Shown: positions 22,537 to 32,883 of the stretch, piece after piece
Layout of the letters: each line of letters begins with the position of its first letter
Numbering within the stretch: the first letter of the stretch is position 1
Origin: Diphasiastrum complanatum
Lineage: Eukaryota; Streptophyta; Lycopodiopsida; Lycopodiales; Lycopodiaceae
Assembly: GCA_029204225.1 (NCBI GenBank)
Contig: CM055109.1
Coordinates: 31,090,370-31,154,369, forward strand
Direction of reading: 5' to 3'
Length of the DNA: 64,000 nt
Made by a program: the position numbers and the translations under genes
The notes under the pieces: generated by a model
The model's input: the letters and a program-made list of their open reading frames with translations, nothing else
What the model was told of the DNA's origin: nothing
The model's database searches: none

Positions 22537-23188
22537 TGTCGTAAAATGTTGGAATGACAGCAGAAGCTTTGAGTGAGCGTGGGTGTTGGACCGGAAGTGC
22601 CACAGTTAGCAATACAATAATCAAGATGAATGATTCATACAAAATGCGCAACACAATGATACAGTAGTGAGACAGAAGGTACACTCTGATTAATATCAAC
22701 AATGAGTACAATGGCTTGAAGTAATAACTTCAACTTGAGCGTTGAGCGTGGCAACAGGAAAAATCTTCTAGTGAGAAGATGGATTTTGAGTTGATCGGTT
22801 GATACTTGATCAGCCTGAAGATTAATATACTACAAATGTCTTCTACTTGATTTAGAAATATCTTACAAGCATTAAATGTTATCTGCTATATTTATTACAA
22901 CCACATTCTGTAATTGTATGTAAAAGTAGATAACCACCATCGAAATATTTTACATGTCAGTTAAGTCCAGATCGAATTTAGGTTTGATAAAGTCGGTTTG
23001 CCACTTGAGCGAAAAACCCAAAGTGCGAAAATCCTAAAGGTGCTTCAAAAATTGCAAAAATTGTTAAGGTGGAAAAAGTGCCAAGGTGTGAAAAATGCGA
23101 AGGTCCATTAGAACATAGTCGGACTTTGGCAATTTTTCAGGATGCCCATTATTTAAAAGTTTTAAAGGTTGAGCATTAAAATCTAACA
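22537..23188 (-). repeat. copia LTR, minus orientation, flanked by both PBS and PPT
   Basis: The ends are TGTCGTAAAA on the plus strand (22537) and CTAACA (23183-23188), so on the element strand it begins TGTTAG and ends ACGACA. It shares the ACTCTGATTAATATCAACAA block (reverse complement of the block at 39850) with the LTR at 39.1-40.0 kb. The polypurine tract lies on its upstream side and the primer site on its downstream side, as expected only for an LTR shared by two adjacent internal regions. Confidence 0.7.
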
Positions 23189-23300
23189 CTCCTCCTTAAT
23201 GTGGATCCTGAAAACTTTGATCTTCATATTTATTGTAGAAGCATCATAATTACTCTTGAAAGAGTGGGATGCTCTTGGGTCGATATTGCCATGACCCAAT
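23189..23300 (-). pseudogene. 3' end of a copia RNase H region with polypurine tract
   Basis: The minus-strand reading of this stretch resembles the 3' end of the plus-strand copia at 39060-39130. It has an EQHP..LSR-like tail, then MKIKVFQDPH and a stop, against LKIKNFQDLH and a stop there. The polypurine tract (plus strand CTCCTCCTTAATG) touches the LTR. Nothing upstream of about 23300 aligns with copia. Confidence 0.6.
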
Positions 23301-23520
23301 TTTCATAGGCTTCAGGTAGACTCGATAATATCGGAATTCCCTGTTGTTCACTAAAAATGGCATTTTGTCAAAAATTGGGCCTAAGTTGTGTTTCGGTCAA
23401 AAAAAATTGAACAAATTCGATCATGCGTTCAAGTGCAACAGAGCATGATAATGATGAGAACAGTGACTGCCAAAATTAAAAATAGTTTTACAAGGTGGGA
23501 TTTTGTAATTACAAGGCTCT

Positions 23521-24440
23521 GTTGATGCTCTCCCTAACTAGATTTACCTAATCTCCTATCTATTTTGAAATCATTACTTAACTAAACAAAGGGACAACTT
23601 CCTAGTCTAATGGGTTGATCTACACATAAATCTAACCTGATTTTCTTACTTATTTAAACTGTCTACTCTAGACTGATCTAAGCTAGTCTACACTACTGGC
23701 TAGCCTATCTATCTATCTGATTTACCCAACTACCTAAATTTGCGGGTCATGGTCAACTGCTACTCTAATCTAAGGATCGGGACTTCTAAGGTTAGCTAGA
23801 TCTACATCTACCCTAAGGGTCGAACTAGTCTAGAATCTACTCGAATAACTATTTGTCTAGATTTGATATAAATGCTATCTTCCTAGGCTAACTTAACTAA
23901 CAGATCTATCTGAACTGGTATCAACTATCTAAGAATATCTAATTTGGCCTAACTTATTCTATCTAAGCCATCTAAGGATCACGGTCAGCAATTACCCTAG
24001 TCTATGAGTCCTAGTCTGTTATTCTAAGAATAATTAATCTAAAGTCTATTCTAACGGACTGAAATACCTAGATCTAATTGGCCTTCCTAGATGAATCCTA
24101 GTCAGGGTCATCTAACTTTAAACTAACTAGGCTACGGAACTTCTTAACAACTATTCCTATGCCAAAACTTCCTAGTTAATAACTAATCTAACTGGCGAGG
24201 TAGAATAATCTAATTTTACTATCTGATCTAGCCATCTAATCTACTTGACCATTCCAGATCTAACCAGGATGCTGAGGATCTAACCCCTAACTTCTAAGGA
24301 TCTAGATCTAAACTACTGTTGAGAGTTAACTAGTCTATACTACCATCTATCTGAATCAACAACTATCTAATCTTTCTGCCTAGGTAAACTAGACCGAAAA
24401 TGATTATCTACACCTACCTAGACTAACTAATAGGTTGTTG
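23521..24440. repeat. CTA-rich, G-poor cryptic repeat tract
   Basis: About 900 bases dominated by TCTA, CTAA, CTAG and ATCTA words (for example TCTATCTATCTATCTGATTTACC near 23706 in spirit, and many CTAACTA words), with no fixed period. Stops are dense on the minus strand, since CTA is TAG reversed, and there are no ORFs. It lies immediately downstream, on the minus strand, of the gag-like relic at 24.4-25.4 kb and could be part of that element. Confidence 0.55.
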
Positions 24441-24445
24441 ATGAT

Positions 24446-25360
24446 TCATCGTGAGCAGAAGAGGATGACAAGGATGGCACTTTTGGCACATCCCTGAGAC
24501 ATCGATGGAGTAGTAGCGACGTAGCTTGCTGCCATTGATGGACGAGTCGGCTCCTTAGGTATAGCCTCTAGGCTCATCATAAAAAATGAAACGGAGTCTT
24601 GATGGCCTTCGTTAGATTTCTTCGTTGGTTGTGCTAATCTTTTGATCGAGATATCGTCTTCATCAGAAAATGGGTCTTTGGTCAATCTTCGCTTTGGTGA
24701 TTGCTCAACTGATGAAACATTGAACTGAAGACAGTCCACCGTAGCTAGGACTTTGGTCCAGTTTACCACATCGGTTTGCGAATAATCACATATGATGATT
24801 CTCCTCCAACGACATCCATCATCTGACTCATTAGAATGGATAGTAGTAGCAGAGCTTGAAACCATGGCTCTTTGGTCGATAGGTTTTGTAATCCAGGTGT
24901 TAGGGTCAATCTTGATTCCAGAATCATAATTCTACAACACGATGCGGTTCTGTCCCCAATCATGAAGGTCTTGTGATATTTGGTGCAAAGGGGCAGAGAC
25001 CTCTCCTTGTTTCTCCTTTGTCAATGGACATGTGAGATATGGGTTTCCGTACCTGCAATCTCGGCATAGTGGTACAAAGTTGCCTTGTGGCTTGTTAGGG
25101 TACTTGGCGATTCTATGGTTCCCACCGCATCTGTAACACTTGATGGGAGCTCTAAATCCAGTACCTCTAAGTTGGTAGTAGAGATTGGCACTAAGACACA
25201 TTCTCTCCATCTATGAAATGCACTGGAATAGAATCCTGTGCTTCTTCTCCAAGATAGTAGGGTTCTTTGGTCACTTTGACCATGTTCAATTGTTGAGCAG
25301 TTGGTTGTGGATTTTGTACTACTAAACCTTGGTTTCTGGGAGAATGTAAGAAATTTCAAT
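24446..25360 (-). pseudogene. gag-like relic, second copy of the family at 1.1-2.4 kb
   Basis: Overlapping minus-strand ORFs (25359-25021, 25210-24932, 24865-24446) form a broken gag-like region. The middle one has YYQLRGTGFRAPIKCYRCGGNHRIAKYP and then CRDCRYGNPYLTCP. These match in order the YQLRGNG, CYGCGGKHRRAECP and CSQCKVNHPC features at 1.8-1.95 kb. The first knuckle has the same short Cys-His spacing (C-x2-C-x3-H) and has lost its last Cys (Tyr instead). The third ORF is hydrophilic with an SDEDD-like acidic patch, as in the copy near 2 kb (SDEEDN). No pol motifs. Function is inferred only from the knuckle-like motif. Confidence 0.45.
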
Positions 25361-25368
25361 CTAGGCGG

Positions 25369-25620
25369 TGGTTGAAGTTAAAAAACACAGTTTAAACACC
25401 CGACCAGACCACAGCACAACGTCAAGTGCAACAAGACAAGACAACAAAACTGCTCTCCTCAAACTGTATATTCAACTAATAAGTTAGTACAAAGATAAGT
25501 TGCTTAAAAGCACTCAAAGGGCTCGTAAAAGAAAGATGGCCCGATAAGTCTAGAACTAGGCACACGTGGTGCCGTCAAAATAAGAAAGCACTGTATAAGT
25601 CGATCATTGCTATTTTAACT
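25369..25620 (-). repeat. short copia LTR (about 250 bp), minus orientation
   Basis: The left end is TGGTTGAAG. The right end GCTATTTTAACT is next to a polypurine tract (plus strand CTCTCCCTCAATGATC). Just upstream on the minus strand is the end of a copia RNase H ORF. The terminal CA is changed to CT. No second copy is visible in the window. Confidence 0.45.
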
Positions 25621-25679
25621 CTCTCCCTCAATGATCAACATCTCTCTTTATTTTCGAGTTTACTCCATTCATGGAACAT

Positions 25680-25960
25680 ACCTCCATGATAGTATTACAA
25701 GTAAAGGCTTTTCACATAACCAAATCTAAGCCAAGTTTGGCTCTAAAAGTCTCAAGCTTTTCTTTACTTAAAGCTTTTGTAAATATATCAGCAACTTGTA
25801 ATAACGTAGAACAATGTACAATACTTATATCTTCAGATTGTAACTTCTCACGCACAAAGTGATATTTTACCTCAATATGTTTTGTCCTTGCGTGAAAGAT
25901 AGGATTTTTAGCCAATTGTATTCCATTTTGACTGTCACAAAAAATAACAGTAGGATTTAG
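25680..25960 (-). pseudogene. Ty1/copia RNase H C-terminal fragment
   Basis: The minus-strand reading includes [36 protein letters not shown] and [22 protein letters not shown], the conserved copia RNase H ending. Its upstream end fuses in frame at about 25960 with a gypsy reverse transcriptase fragment. Downstream are a polypurine tract and the 250-bp LTR. It differs from the other copia families in the window. Confidence 0.8.
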
Positions 25961-26060
25961 ATAATGAAAAATAACGTTCATCATTTGTTGGAAGGTTGTC
26001 GGGGGATTAGTTAGACCAAAGGGTAAAACTAAAAATTCGTAATGGCCATACCTAGAACGA
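25961..26060 (-). pseudogene. Ty3/gypsy reverse transcriptase fragment
   Basis: The minus-strand reading [29 protein letters not shown] is the hallmark gypsy RT block that precedes the catalytic YLDD. Only about 30 residues remain. It is continuous in frame with copia RNase H codons on its downstream side, a hybrid of two superfamilies. Confidence 0.75.
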
Positions 26061-26074
26061 AAATCAGTTCAATC

Positions 26075-26729
26075 GGTCCATTAAGTCGTCCATCCAAGGT
26101 AAGGGTTCAAGGCAAAGTATGACGCCGAAGGAAGGCTAAATCATTACAAGGCCAGGCTAGTCGCCAAAGGCTTTTCTCAGATTCCAGATCTGGATTATTC
26201 AGAAACCTTCAGCCCAGTCGTCAAACATGCTTCAATCCGCCTACTCCTCTCCTTTGCACTGTAGCAGATCTTGAAATTCATCAGATGGATGTCTAGACTG
26301 CTTTTCTCAATGGAACCATCAAAGAGGAAATCTACATGATGCAGCCAGAGGGATACGAGCTCAACGACAAGCAACAACACCTTGTATGCAAAATCCACAA
26401 GGCGCTCTATGGGCTAAAATAGTCACCCAGAGCCTTTCAGAAGTTCAACGCATTTATGATATCCTCTTACAATCCAGTTCTTGATGTTCTTGGGCTATCC
26501 AAGAATCAAGAAATGAGTGTTTTTTGATCCTACGTAGATGATACACTCTTATTCAGTAATAATCTGAATTTGATGAAGGATACAAAATGCATGCTAGCCC
26601 AAGAATACAAGATGACTGACATGGGTCCAGCCCACTATTGTCTCGGAATCCAAATTCAACGAGATCGACCCAACAGACTGATCTTTATCAGTCAGCAACG
26701 ATATCTCAACAACGTGTTGGAAAAGTATG
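26075..26729 (+). pseudogene. old plus-strand Ty1/copia RT, 5' half (split by insertion)
   Basis: The plus-strand reading gives [36 protein letters not shown], then HQMDV-stop-TAFLNGTIKEEIYMMQPEGYEL, KIHKALYGLK-stop-SPRAF, SYVDDTLLFSNN, YKMTDMGPAHYCLGIQIQRDR and ends at NVLEKY where the younger element inserted. Internal stops show it was already dead. The reading resumes at 38333 (GMANRNPISF...). There is no 5' LTR, gag or integrase on the left. Confidence 0.85.
26725..26729. repeat. target-site duplication GTATG, left copy
   Basis: GTATG lies directly before the left LTR (TGTAAAAATT at 26730) and again directly after the right LTR (38328-38332). With the insertion and one GTATG removed, the host copia frame reads through (EKY-GMAN). 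Confidence 0.9.
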
Positions 26730-27411
26730 TGTAAAAATTACAGCAAATAAGGATCCTAAAACACTTGAAATGATGAGGGAAACAATAGATTATGATTTCA
26801 TAAGATTAGCACAAGTTGAACCATCAAAATCCATCAAAAATCTATGCTTGAACCTCACTAAATGGCCCAAATCTTTGAAGAAGGCTTCACACGTGTGAAA
26901 GTACGGCCTCCCACAGTATGAGTACTGTACACCATACCTACATTCAATCCTATAATCATTAGTAATCACAAGTACTCAAACAATTATGAACATAGAGAGC
27001 AATTGCACCATTATGAGAGAAAAAACATGAAATTGCTTGATTTATTTTGGTGAGATATCATCACCTATATATACATGATCCATCACGGTTTTGGGCAGGT
27101 ATGAGTAGCCCTAAACCTATCCCTAATGCTAATTTTGGTGGATCTTTCATCCCTACCAAGTTAGGGTTGGAATCTTGGAGATCCCTCAACAATGCAAAAA
27201 TTACCAAAAATAGCTCCTATTTTTTCTCCCTTGTATCTAAGCATAATTTGGACTCATTCCAAAGGTTCTAACACTTAGGTCTACTTGAGAACATCCTTAT
27301 GAATGGAATCCTATGCTATTTGGCACGTGTGACAAGCCACATCATGACCATCTAACTATTTACAAGTCATATGACCAAAACTAGTCAAGCTAGAATTGTG
27401 AATTTTTAACA
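26730..27411 (-). repeat. LTR1 of tandem copia (3' LTR)
   Basis: Ends are TGTAAAAATT and TTTTTAACA. Read on the element strand, a TATA box (plus strand CTATATATAC, 27065-27074) is followed downstream by GGCCGTAC and the G-box palindrome TTCACACGTGTGAA at 26886-26899. This LTR carries two private bases, at 26874 and 26935, relative to the other two copies. Confidence 0.95.
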
Positions 27412-27422
27412 CTCCTCCTCAC
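27412..27422 (-). other. polypurine tract of copy A
   Basis: The minus-strand GTGAGGAGGAG directly precedes the 3' LTR. This is the site where plus-strand DNA synthesis is primed in LTR retrotransposons. The polyprotein stop codon lies four bases upstream. Confidence 0.85.
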
Positions 27423-27425
27423 TAT

Positions 27426-30400
27426 CTAGCTTGGTTCAATCATTGCTTTACTAATCACTCCAAGTGATGATCTGAACTTCATAAAAGGTGTCTTTTGAAG
27501 TGGTTTAGTAAGTAGATCAGCTACACATTCATTGCTTGGAACATGCTCCAAAGCAATCTCCTTGGCTTGCACCATTTCTCTCACAAAGTGATGGCATATC
27601 TCAATGTGCTTAGATCTTGCATGGAAGATTGGGTTAGATGCAAGGTGTTGGGCTGATATATTGTCATTGTATATGATTGGTGCCTCCTCTGAATCCATGA
27701 TCTTTAGTTCCACCAATAATCTCTTGATCCAAAGTACCTCCTTTGTAGTGGTTGTCAAAGCTTTGTACTCGGCCTCGGTTGAAGATAGAGATATAGTTTC
27801 TTGCTTTTTTGAAAGCCATGAAACCACACCTTCTCCTATGAAAGTTGAATAGGCACTTGTTGATTTCCTATCCCTCTTGTCCCCTGCAAAATCTGAATCA
27901 CTAAATGCATGAAGGTTAATCACATCTCCTCTATATAGAATCCCAAAATCCAATGTACCCGAGATGTATCTTAGAATCCTCTTAGCCTTTTTCCAATGGA
28001 TATTCAATGGCTTTTGCATGGATTGGCTCAACCTACATACACTAAAGCTAAGATCTGGTCTAGTTATAGTGATCCACATTAAGGAACCTATAAGTTGCCT
28101 AAACAAAGTGATGTCCATGAAGGATCTTTCATCATCTTCATTTGGCACTTTCACATCTTGCTCCATTGGTGTGTCAACACTTTTGCATACTTCCATCTTA
28201 AACTTCTTCAAAAGACTTTGAGCATAGTTTACTTGACTTATAAAGATAAAATCAGACCCTCTAAGTACTTCTATGCCTAAGATGAAGTGAAGACACCCTA
28301 GATCTACCATCTTGAACTCTAAGGATAGATCTATCTTGATTTTTTCAATACCATCAACACTATTTCCACTAATGATGATGTCATCTACATAAATGAGTAA
28401 AAGTACAATACCAACATCATCAAACTTAATGTAAAGAGTGGGATCATATTCACTTTGAACAAAAGAAAGTGAAATAAGATAGCAATGTAGTCTTGAATTC
28501 CAAGATCTCGAGGCTTGCTTCAAGCCATAGATGCTTCTTTGGAGATGGCATATTTTGTTCTCCATTCCATGCTTGATGAACCCTTGTGGCTGCTCCATAT
28601 AGATATCCTCTTCCAAAAAACCATTCAAGAAAGCATTAGAGACATCCATTTGACATAGAATCCATCCAAAATGTGATGCAAGTGCAATGATTAGTCTTAT
28701 TGTGACCATCTTGGCCACGGGTGCAAAAGTTTCCTCATAGTCTATCCCTCTCTCTTGAGCATAACCTTTTGCAACTAATCTTGCTTTATGTTTGTTAACA
28801 CTCCCATTTGCATTCAACTTAAGCTTGAAGACCCACTTGCATCCTATTACATTCCTTTGAGGTCTCTCAACAAGCAACCAAGTTTCATTCTCAATCAAGG
28901 CATCATACTCATCCAACATAGCTTTATACCATTCTTTGGAGTTCAATGCATCTTCAACATTAGACGGTTCTTCAAAACTAGATAAATCATAAGAAGTGGA
29001 TGATATACCCTCAACTTGCTGTCCTTTGCCTTGATATGTGAGCCTTGATGGCTCCACTTTTGCCCTTGAAGATCTCCTTGGTGTGATAGGTGGGTTTGGT
29101 GCTTGCTCCTCCATGAGCTCCTCCTCAAAACCAAGATCTTGCTCCTCGGCCATCTTCTTCTTGATTGTTGGAGCACTTGAGCCTTCTTCAAGCATATGCA
29201 TATGATGTTCATCAAAGATGACATCCCTTGAAACAACAAATTTGTTCAAGGATGGGAGATAGACTTTGTAGCCCTTGCTTGAGCTTGCATATCCAAGCAT
29301 GATCCCTCTTGTGGAAGATGGATCATCCTTGGTTCTTGTTTCCAATGGCACATGCACATAACATATACACCCAAAAACTTTCAAGTGATTAAGATTGGGT
29401 TTCTTTCCATACAACATCTCATAAGGAGTTTTGCCTTCAATTGCTTTGCAAGACACCCTATTCATCAAGTAGTTTGCACATACAAGAGACTCACCCCAAA
29501 AGGATTTGGGCAAACAAGCATCTAATCTTAAAGCCTTAGAACATTCACATAATGTTCTATTCCTTCTTTCAGCAACTCCATTTTGTTGAGGAGTGTAAGG
29601 ACAAGAAGTCTCTTTCTTGATCCCTTCCTCACAAAAGGCCTTGAACTCATTGGAGATGAATTCTCCACCATTGTCACTTCTAAGAATCTTGATGCTATGA
29701 TTATGATGCTTTTCCACAAACAACTTGAACTTTACAAAAGTATCAAATACTTGAGACTTGAAGGAAAGTAAGAACACCCAACAATATCTTGAGTAGTCAT
29801 CAATGGATGAACCTCCATTAGATTTGGTGCTAGCAATGTGCACATCCGAGTGTATGAGTTCAAGAGGATGAGATGACTTTGTGATGGAGTTAGGAAACAC
29901 CTTATTATGTGCCTTGGATAAGGCACAAGCTTCACAAACCTTGTCTTCCTTCCCAATAGACCTTGGTAGGCCTAAAGCATACTCCTCCTTGATCATAGCC
30001 TCCATGGAACCTGAGTTGACATGTCCAAGTCTTTTGTGCCATAAAGTAAAGGTAGATATCTTGCTCTTCTCGGCCAACATGACAACATTAGTATCCACAA
30101 ATGCATCCAGCTTATAAAGTTTGCCAAGTCTAGTGCCCTTAGCCACTATCTTACCCTTCTTCTTGATGAAACATTCATTTGAAGCAAAGTCAACATTGAA
30201 ACCATTGTCTACCATTTGGCCAACACTTAGTAGATTCTTTGTTATTGTAGGAATGTACAAAACACCTTCTATGTTGATCTTTTTGGAAGATCCTAAGCAA
30301 AGGGGAATTCTACCAACTCCTTCAATCTTACAAGCTTCATCATTTGCTGTATAGATAGACTTTATAGGTCCATCATAAGATAAGAGAGAAGAGAAAAACT

Positions 30401-31376
30401 CCCTTTTACTAGTCATGTGTGAACTAGCACCCGAGTCAATCCACCAAGGATCTTCTCCTTTGAAGCTTGTTGAAGAAAATATGGACATCATGAGAGAGTC
30501 CTCATGTGAACTCTCCTCCTCCTCCTCTTTGCTCATGTTGGCTTGGCTTTTATCTTGCTTCCTCTTGAAGCATTCCGAGGCATAATGCCCCATCTTGCTA
30601 CAATAGTAGCACTTCACCTTTGATTTGTCCTTCTTGACTTTGGTGGTTGATGGAGATGCCTTTGGGGGTCCTTCTTGATCCTCAAGCTTTGTAGACTTCT
30701 TGAATGTTGATCCTTTGCCTTTGGACTTGCCTTTGCCTTTGGTGAAGAGAGCTTGGTCATCTCCACCTTGGATGGAAAGCCTATCCATCCTCTCTTGCAT
30801 TTGGCTCCTTCTTGATTCCTCGGCCATGAGCGTGCCTTGGAGTTCTTCAAGTATGGGTAGCTTACCCATAATTGCATATCCCTGAACAAAATTGTCAAAT
30901 TCAAAGCTTAGTCCATTCAATATGAGTTGAACAAGCTCTTCATCCTTGATAGGTTCACCTATAAAGGCTAGCTCTTTGTTCAATTCTTTTACTCTTAGGA
31001 CAAAAGTATGTGCACTCTCTCCTTTCTTTTGATAGCTTCTATAGATTTGATTCTTCAAAGCTAACATTCTAGTTTGGTTCTTGGATTCATAGACCTTTTG
31101 CAAAGTCTCCCAAGCATCTTGATCTGAAGTGCAATCTCCTACCTCTCTTAAGAGTTCATTTGCAACATTCATTTTTATGCAATGTAGTGCAACATTGCAC
31201 CTCTTGATGTATTTGGCTTTTTCTTGAGGATGAATAGGTTCACCCTCCTTACCATTTACAATTTCCATCAGATCTTGCATGATCATGATAGATTCCATTC
31301 TAACTTTCCATATGGAATAGTTAGTTTTGTTGAGCCTTTCATTAGTATCCAAAAGATATGCATTTATAGATGCCAT
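27426..31376 (-). CDS. Ty1/copia Gag-Pol polyprotein, copy A (1316 aa)
   Basis: One open frame from ATG (31376) to TAG. Domains in order: Gag (about 1-250); zinc knuckle C256, C259, H264, C269 (CYYCSKMGHYASEC); protease D314-S-G-A; pre-integrase LWHKRLGH (445-452) with C481 and C484; integrase core with D511, D568 and E603, 35 residues between the last two as expected; hinge (730-800); reverse transcriptase with QMDVSNAFLNG (909-919) and YVDD (996-999); RNase H with DSDFAGD (1160-1166) and HARSKHIEI (1252-1260). The product makes virus-like particles, copies the element RNA and integrates it. Oddity: at 521-527 the integrase reads NGGSSIDDYSR, whereas the related element at 20.1 kb reads NGGASMYVSFIDDYSR. 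Five residues of a core strand are missing by a 15-base deletion, so integrase is probably impaired. RNase H reads YNDN where YCDN is usual. Confidence 0.95.
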   Translation of the reverse strand: MASINAYLLDTNERLNKTNYSIWKVRMESIMIMQDLMEIVNGKEGEPIHPQEKAKYIKRCNVALHCIKMNVANELLREVGDCTSDQDAWETLQKVYESKNQTRMLALKNQIYRSYQKKGESAHTFVLRVKELNKELAFIGEPIKDEELVQLILNGLSFEFDNFVQGYAIMGKLPILEELQGTLMAEESRRSQMQERMDRLSIQGGDDQALFTKGKGKSKGKGSTFKKSTKLEDQEGPPKASPSTTKVKKDKSKVKCYYCSKMGHYASECFKRKQDKSQANMSKEEEEESSHEDSLMMSIFSSTSFKGEDPWWIDSGASSHMTSKREFFSSLLSYDGPIKSIYTANDEACKIEGVGRIPLCLGSSKKINIEGVLYIPTITKNLLSVGQMVDNGFNVDFASNECFIKKKGKIVAKGTRLGKLYKLDAFVDTNVVMLAEKSKISTFTLWHKRLGHVNSGSMEAMIKEEYALGLPRSIGKEDKVCEACALSKAHNKVFPNSITKSSHPLELIHSDVHIASTKSNGGSSIDDYSRYCWVFLLSFKSQVFDTFVKFKLFVEKHHNHSIKILRSDNGGEFISNEFKAFCEEGIKKETSCPYTPQQNGVAERRNRTLCECSKALRLDACLPKSFWGESLVCANYLMNRVSCKAIEGKTPYEMLYGKKPNLNHLKVFGCICYVHVPLETRTKDDPSSTRGIMLGYASSSKGYKVYLPSLNKFVVSRDVIFDEHHMHMLEEGSSAPTIKKKMAEEQDLGFEEELMEEQAPNPPITPRRSSRAKVEPSRLTYQGKGQQVEGISSTSYDLSSFEEPSNVEDALNSKEWYKAMLDEYDALIENETWLLVERPQRNVIGCKWVFKLKLNANGSVNKHKARLVAKGYAQERGIDYEETFAPVAKMVTIRLIIALASHFGWILCQMDVSNAFLNGFLEEDIYMEQPQGFIKHGMENKICHLQRSIYGLKQASRSWNSRLHCYLISLSFVQSEYDPTLYIKFDDVGIVLLLIYVDDIIISGNSVDGIEKIKIDLSLEFKMVDLGCLHFILGIEVLRGSDFIFISQVNYAQSLLKKFKMEVCKSVDTPMEQDVKVPNEDDERSFMDITLFRQLIGSLMWITITRPDLSFSVCRLSQSMQKPLNIHWKKAKRILRYISGTLDFGILYRGDVINLHAFSDSDFAGDKRDRKSTSAYSTFIGEGVVSWLSKKQETISLSSTEAEYKALTTTTKEVLWIKRLLVELKIMDSEEAPIIYNDNISAQHLASNPIFHARSKHIEICHHFVREMVQAKEIALEHVPSNECVADLLTKPLQKTPFMKFRSSLGVISKAMIEPS

Positions 31377-32175
31377 CTAGTCTCCTAATCAAGGACTTGA
31401 CACAAATGAAGGTTACTTCTATTGATTTGATTGAAGGTCTACCTTATCCCACTTCTTAGGGACCTGAAAAGATCAGTAATAGACTTCCTATAAAGATCTA
31501 AGAATGAGCTCTAACAAAATCAAATCATAGAATACTAGAAACAATGCACTTGCTTGATTGAAGTAGACAATACTAGTAGAATTGCCCCTCTTTCTATAAA
31601 GAACATTAAAGCTTCCAAATGATCTGATCAAGTGTGAATTTCAGCAACCTAATATACTTCCAAAATCACTTGTAAAAGATCTAAATGGAACTTAATGAGG
31701 ATGCAACACAATCTACTATCCAATCACAAGCAAAAAATGATCAAAATTGATGAAAAATTGATCTAATTTGGTGCATAAGTCAAGCAATGGTTGGACTGAA
31801 CCTAAATCACTTTAGGAGGTGCCTACTACACCTTAGAACAGCCTTGAAGAGTCCCCAAAACTCTGATCTTCCCTCTCCTTGAATGCTAGAAAGCCTTCTC
31901 TATGAAATCACCTCCAAAACTCGCTTAGAAATCAATGCTTGGAGCAAGCAAAACTTGCCATCTTGGTAATGTGAATTGAATTCAACTTTGCCTCTGGTTT
32001 TAGACACCTAAACACCTGCAAATGAAGTCACACAACACCAATCTCCAATGTATTTGACTCACTTTGAGTTCTAGAATCAATACTAGATGCTAAGATCCAA
32101 TCTACACAAGATTTAGATCAAAAATTGTGATCAAATTGAATGCAAACCAAGGATTTAGCTCATTTCAGCCTTTAG
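31377..32175 (-). other. 5' untranslated leader of copy A
   Basis: About 800 bases between the primer site and the Gag ATG, without long ORFs. It carries packaging and translation signals in this class of element, but none can be identified by eye. The same sequence is present in copy B (36835-37633). Confidence 0.75.
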
Positions 32176-32187
32176 GCTCTGATACCA
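32176..32187 (-). promoter_or_regulatory. primer-binding site, tRNA-iMet, copy A
   Basis: The plus strand GCTCTGATACCA, reverse complement of TGGTATCAGAGC, directly adjoins LTR2. It is an exact match to the 3' end complement of plant initiator tRNA-Met used by copia elements. Confidence 0.9.
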
Positions 32188-32869
32188 TGTAAAAATTACA
32201 GCAAATAAGGATCCTAAAACACTTGAAATGATGAGGGAAACAATAGATTATGATTTCATAAGATTAGCACAAGTTGAACCATCAAAATCCATCAAAAATC
32301 TATGCTTGAACCTCACTAAATGGCCCAAATCCTTGAAGAAGGCTTCACACGTGTGAAAGTACGGCCTCCCACAGTATGAGTACTGTACACCAGACCTACA
32401 TTCAATCCTATAATCATTAGTAATCACAAGTACTCAAACAATTATGAACATAGAGAGCAATTGCACCATTATGAGAGAAAAAACATGAAATTGCTTGATT
32501 TATTTTGGTGAGATATCATCACCTATATATACATGATCCATCACGGTTTTGGGCAGGTATGAGTAGCCCTAAACCTATCCCTAATGCTAATTTTGGTGGA
32601 TCTTTCATCCCTACCAAGTTAGGGTTGGAATCTTGGAGATCCCTCAACAATGCAAAAATTACCAAAAATAGCTCCTATTTTTTCTCCCTTGTATCTAAGC
32701 ATAATTTGGACTCATTCCAAAGGTTCTAACACTTAGGTCTACTTGAGAACATCCTTATGAATGGAATCCTATGCTATTTGGCACGTGTGACAAGCCACAT
32801 CATGACCATCTAACTATTTACAAGTCATATGACCAAAACTAGTCAAGCTAGAATTGTGAATTTTTAACA
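32188..32869 (-). repeat. LTR2 of tandem copia (shared middle LTR)
   Basis: It serves as 5' LTR for copy A (primer site on its right-hand neighbour pattern at 32176-32187) and 3' LTR for copy B (polypurine tract at 32870-32880). TATA (plus strand) is at 32523-32532 and the G-box palindrome at 32344-32357. It is identical to LTR3 at both positions where LTR1 differs. No target duplication flanks it. Confidence 0.95.
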
Positions 32870-32883
32870 CTCCTCCTCACTAT

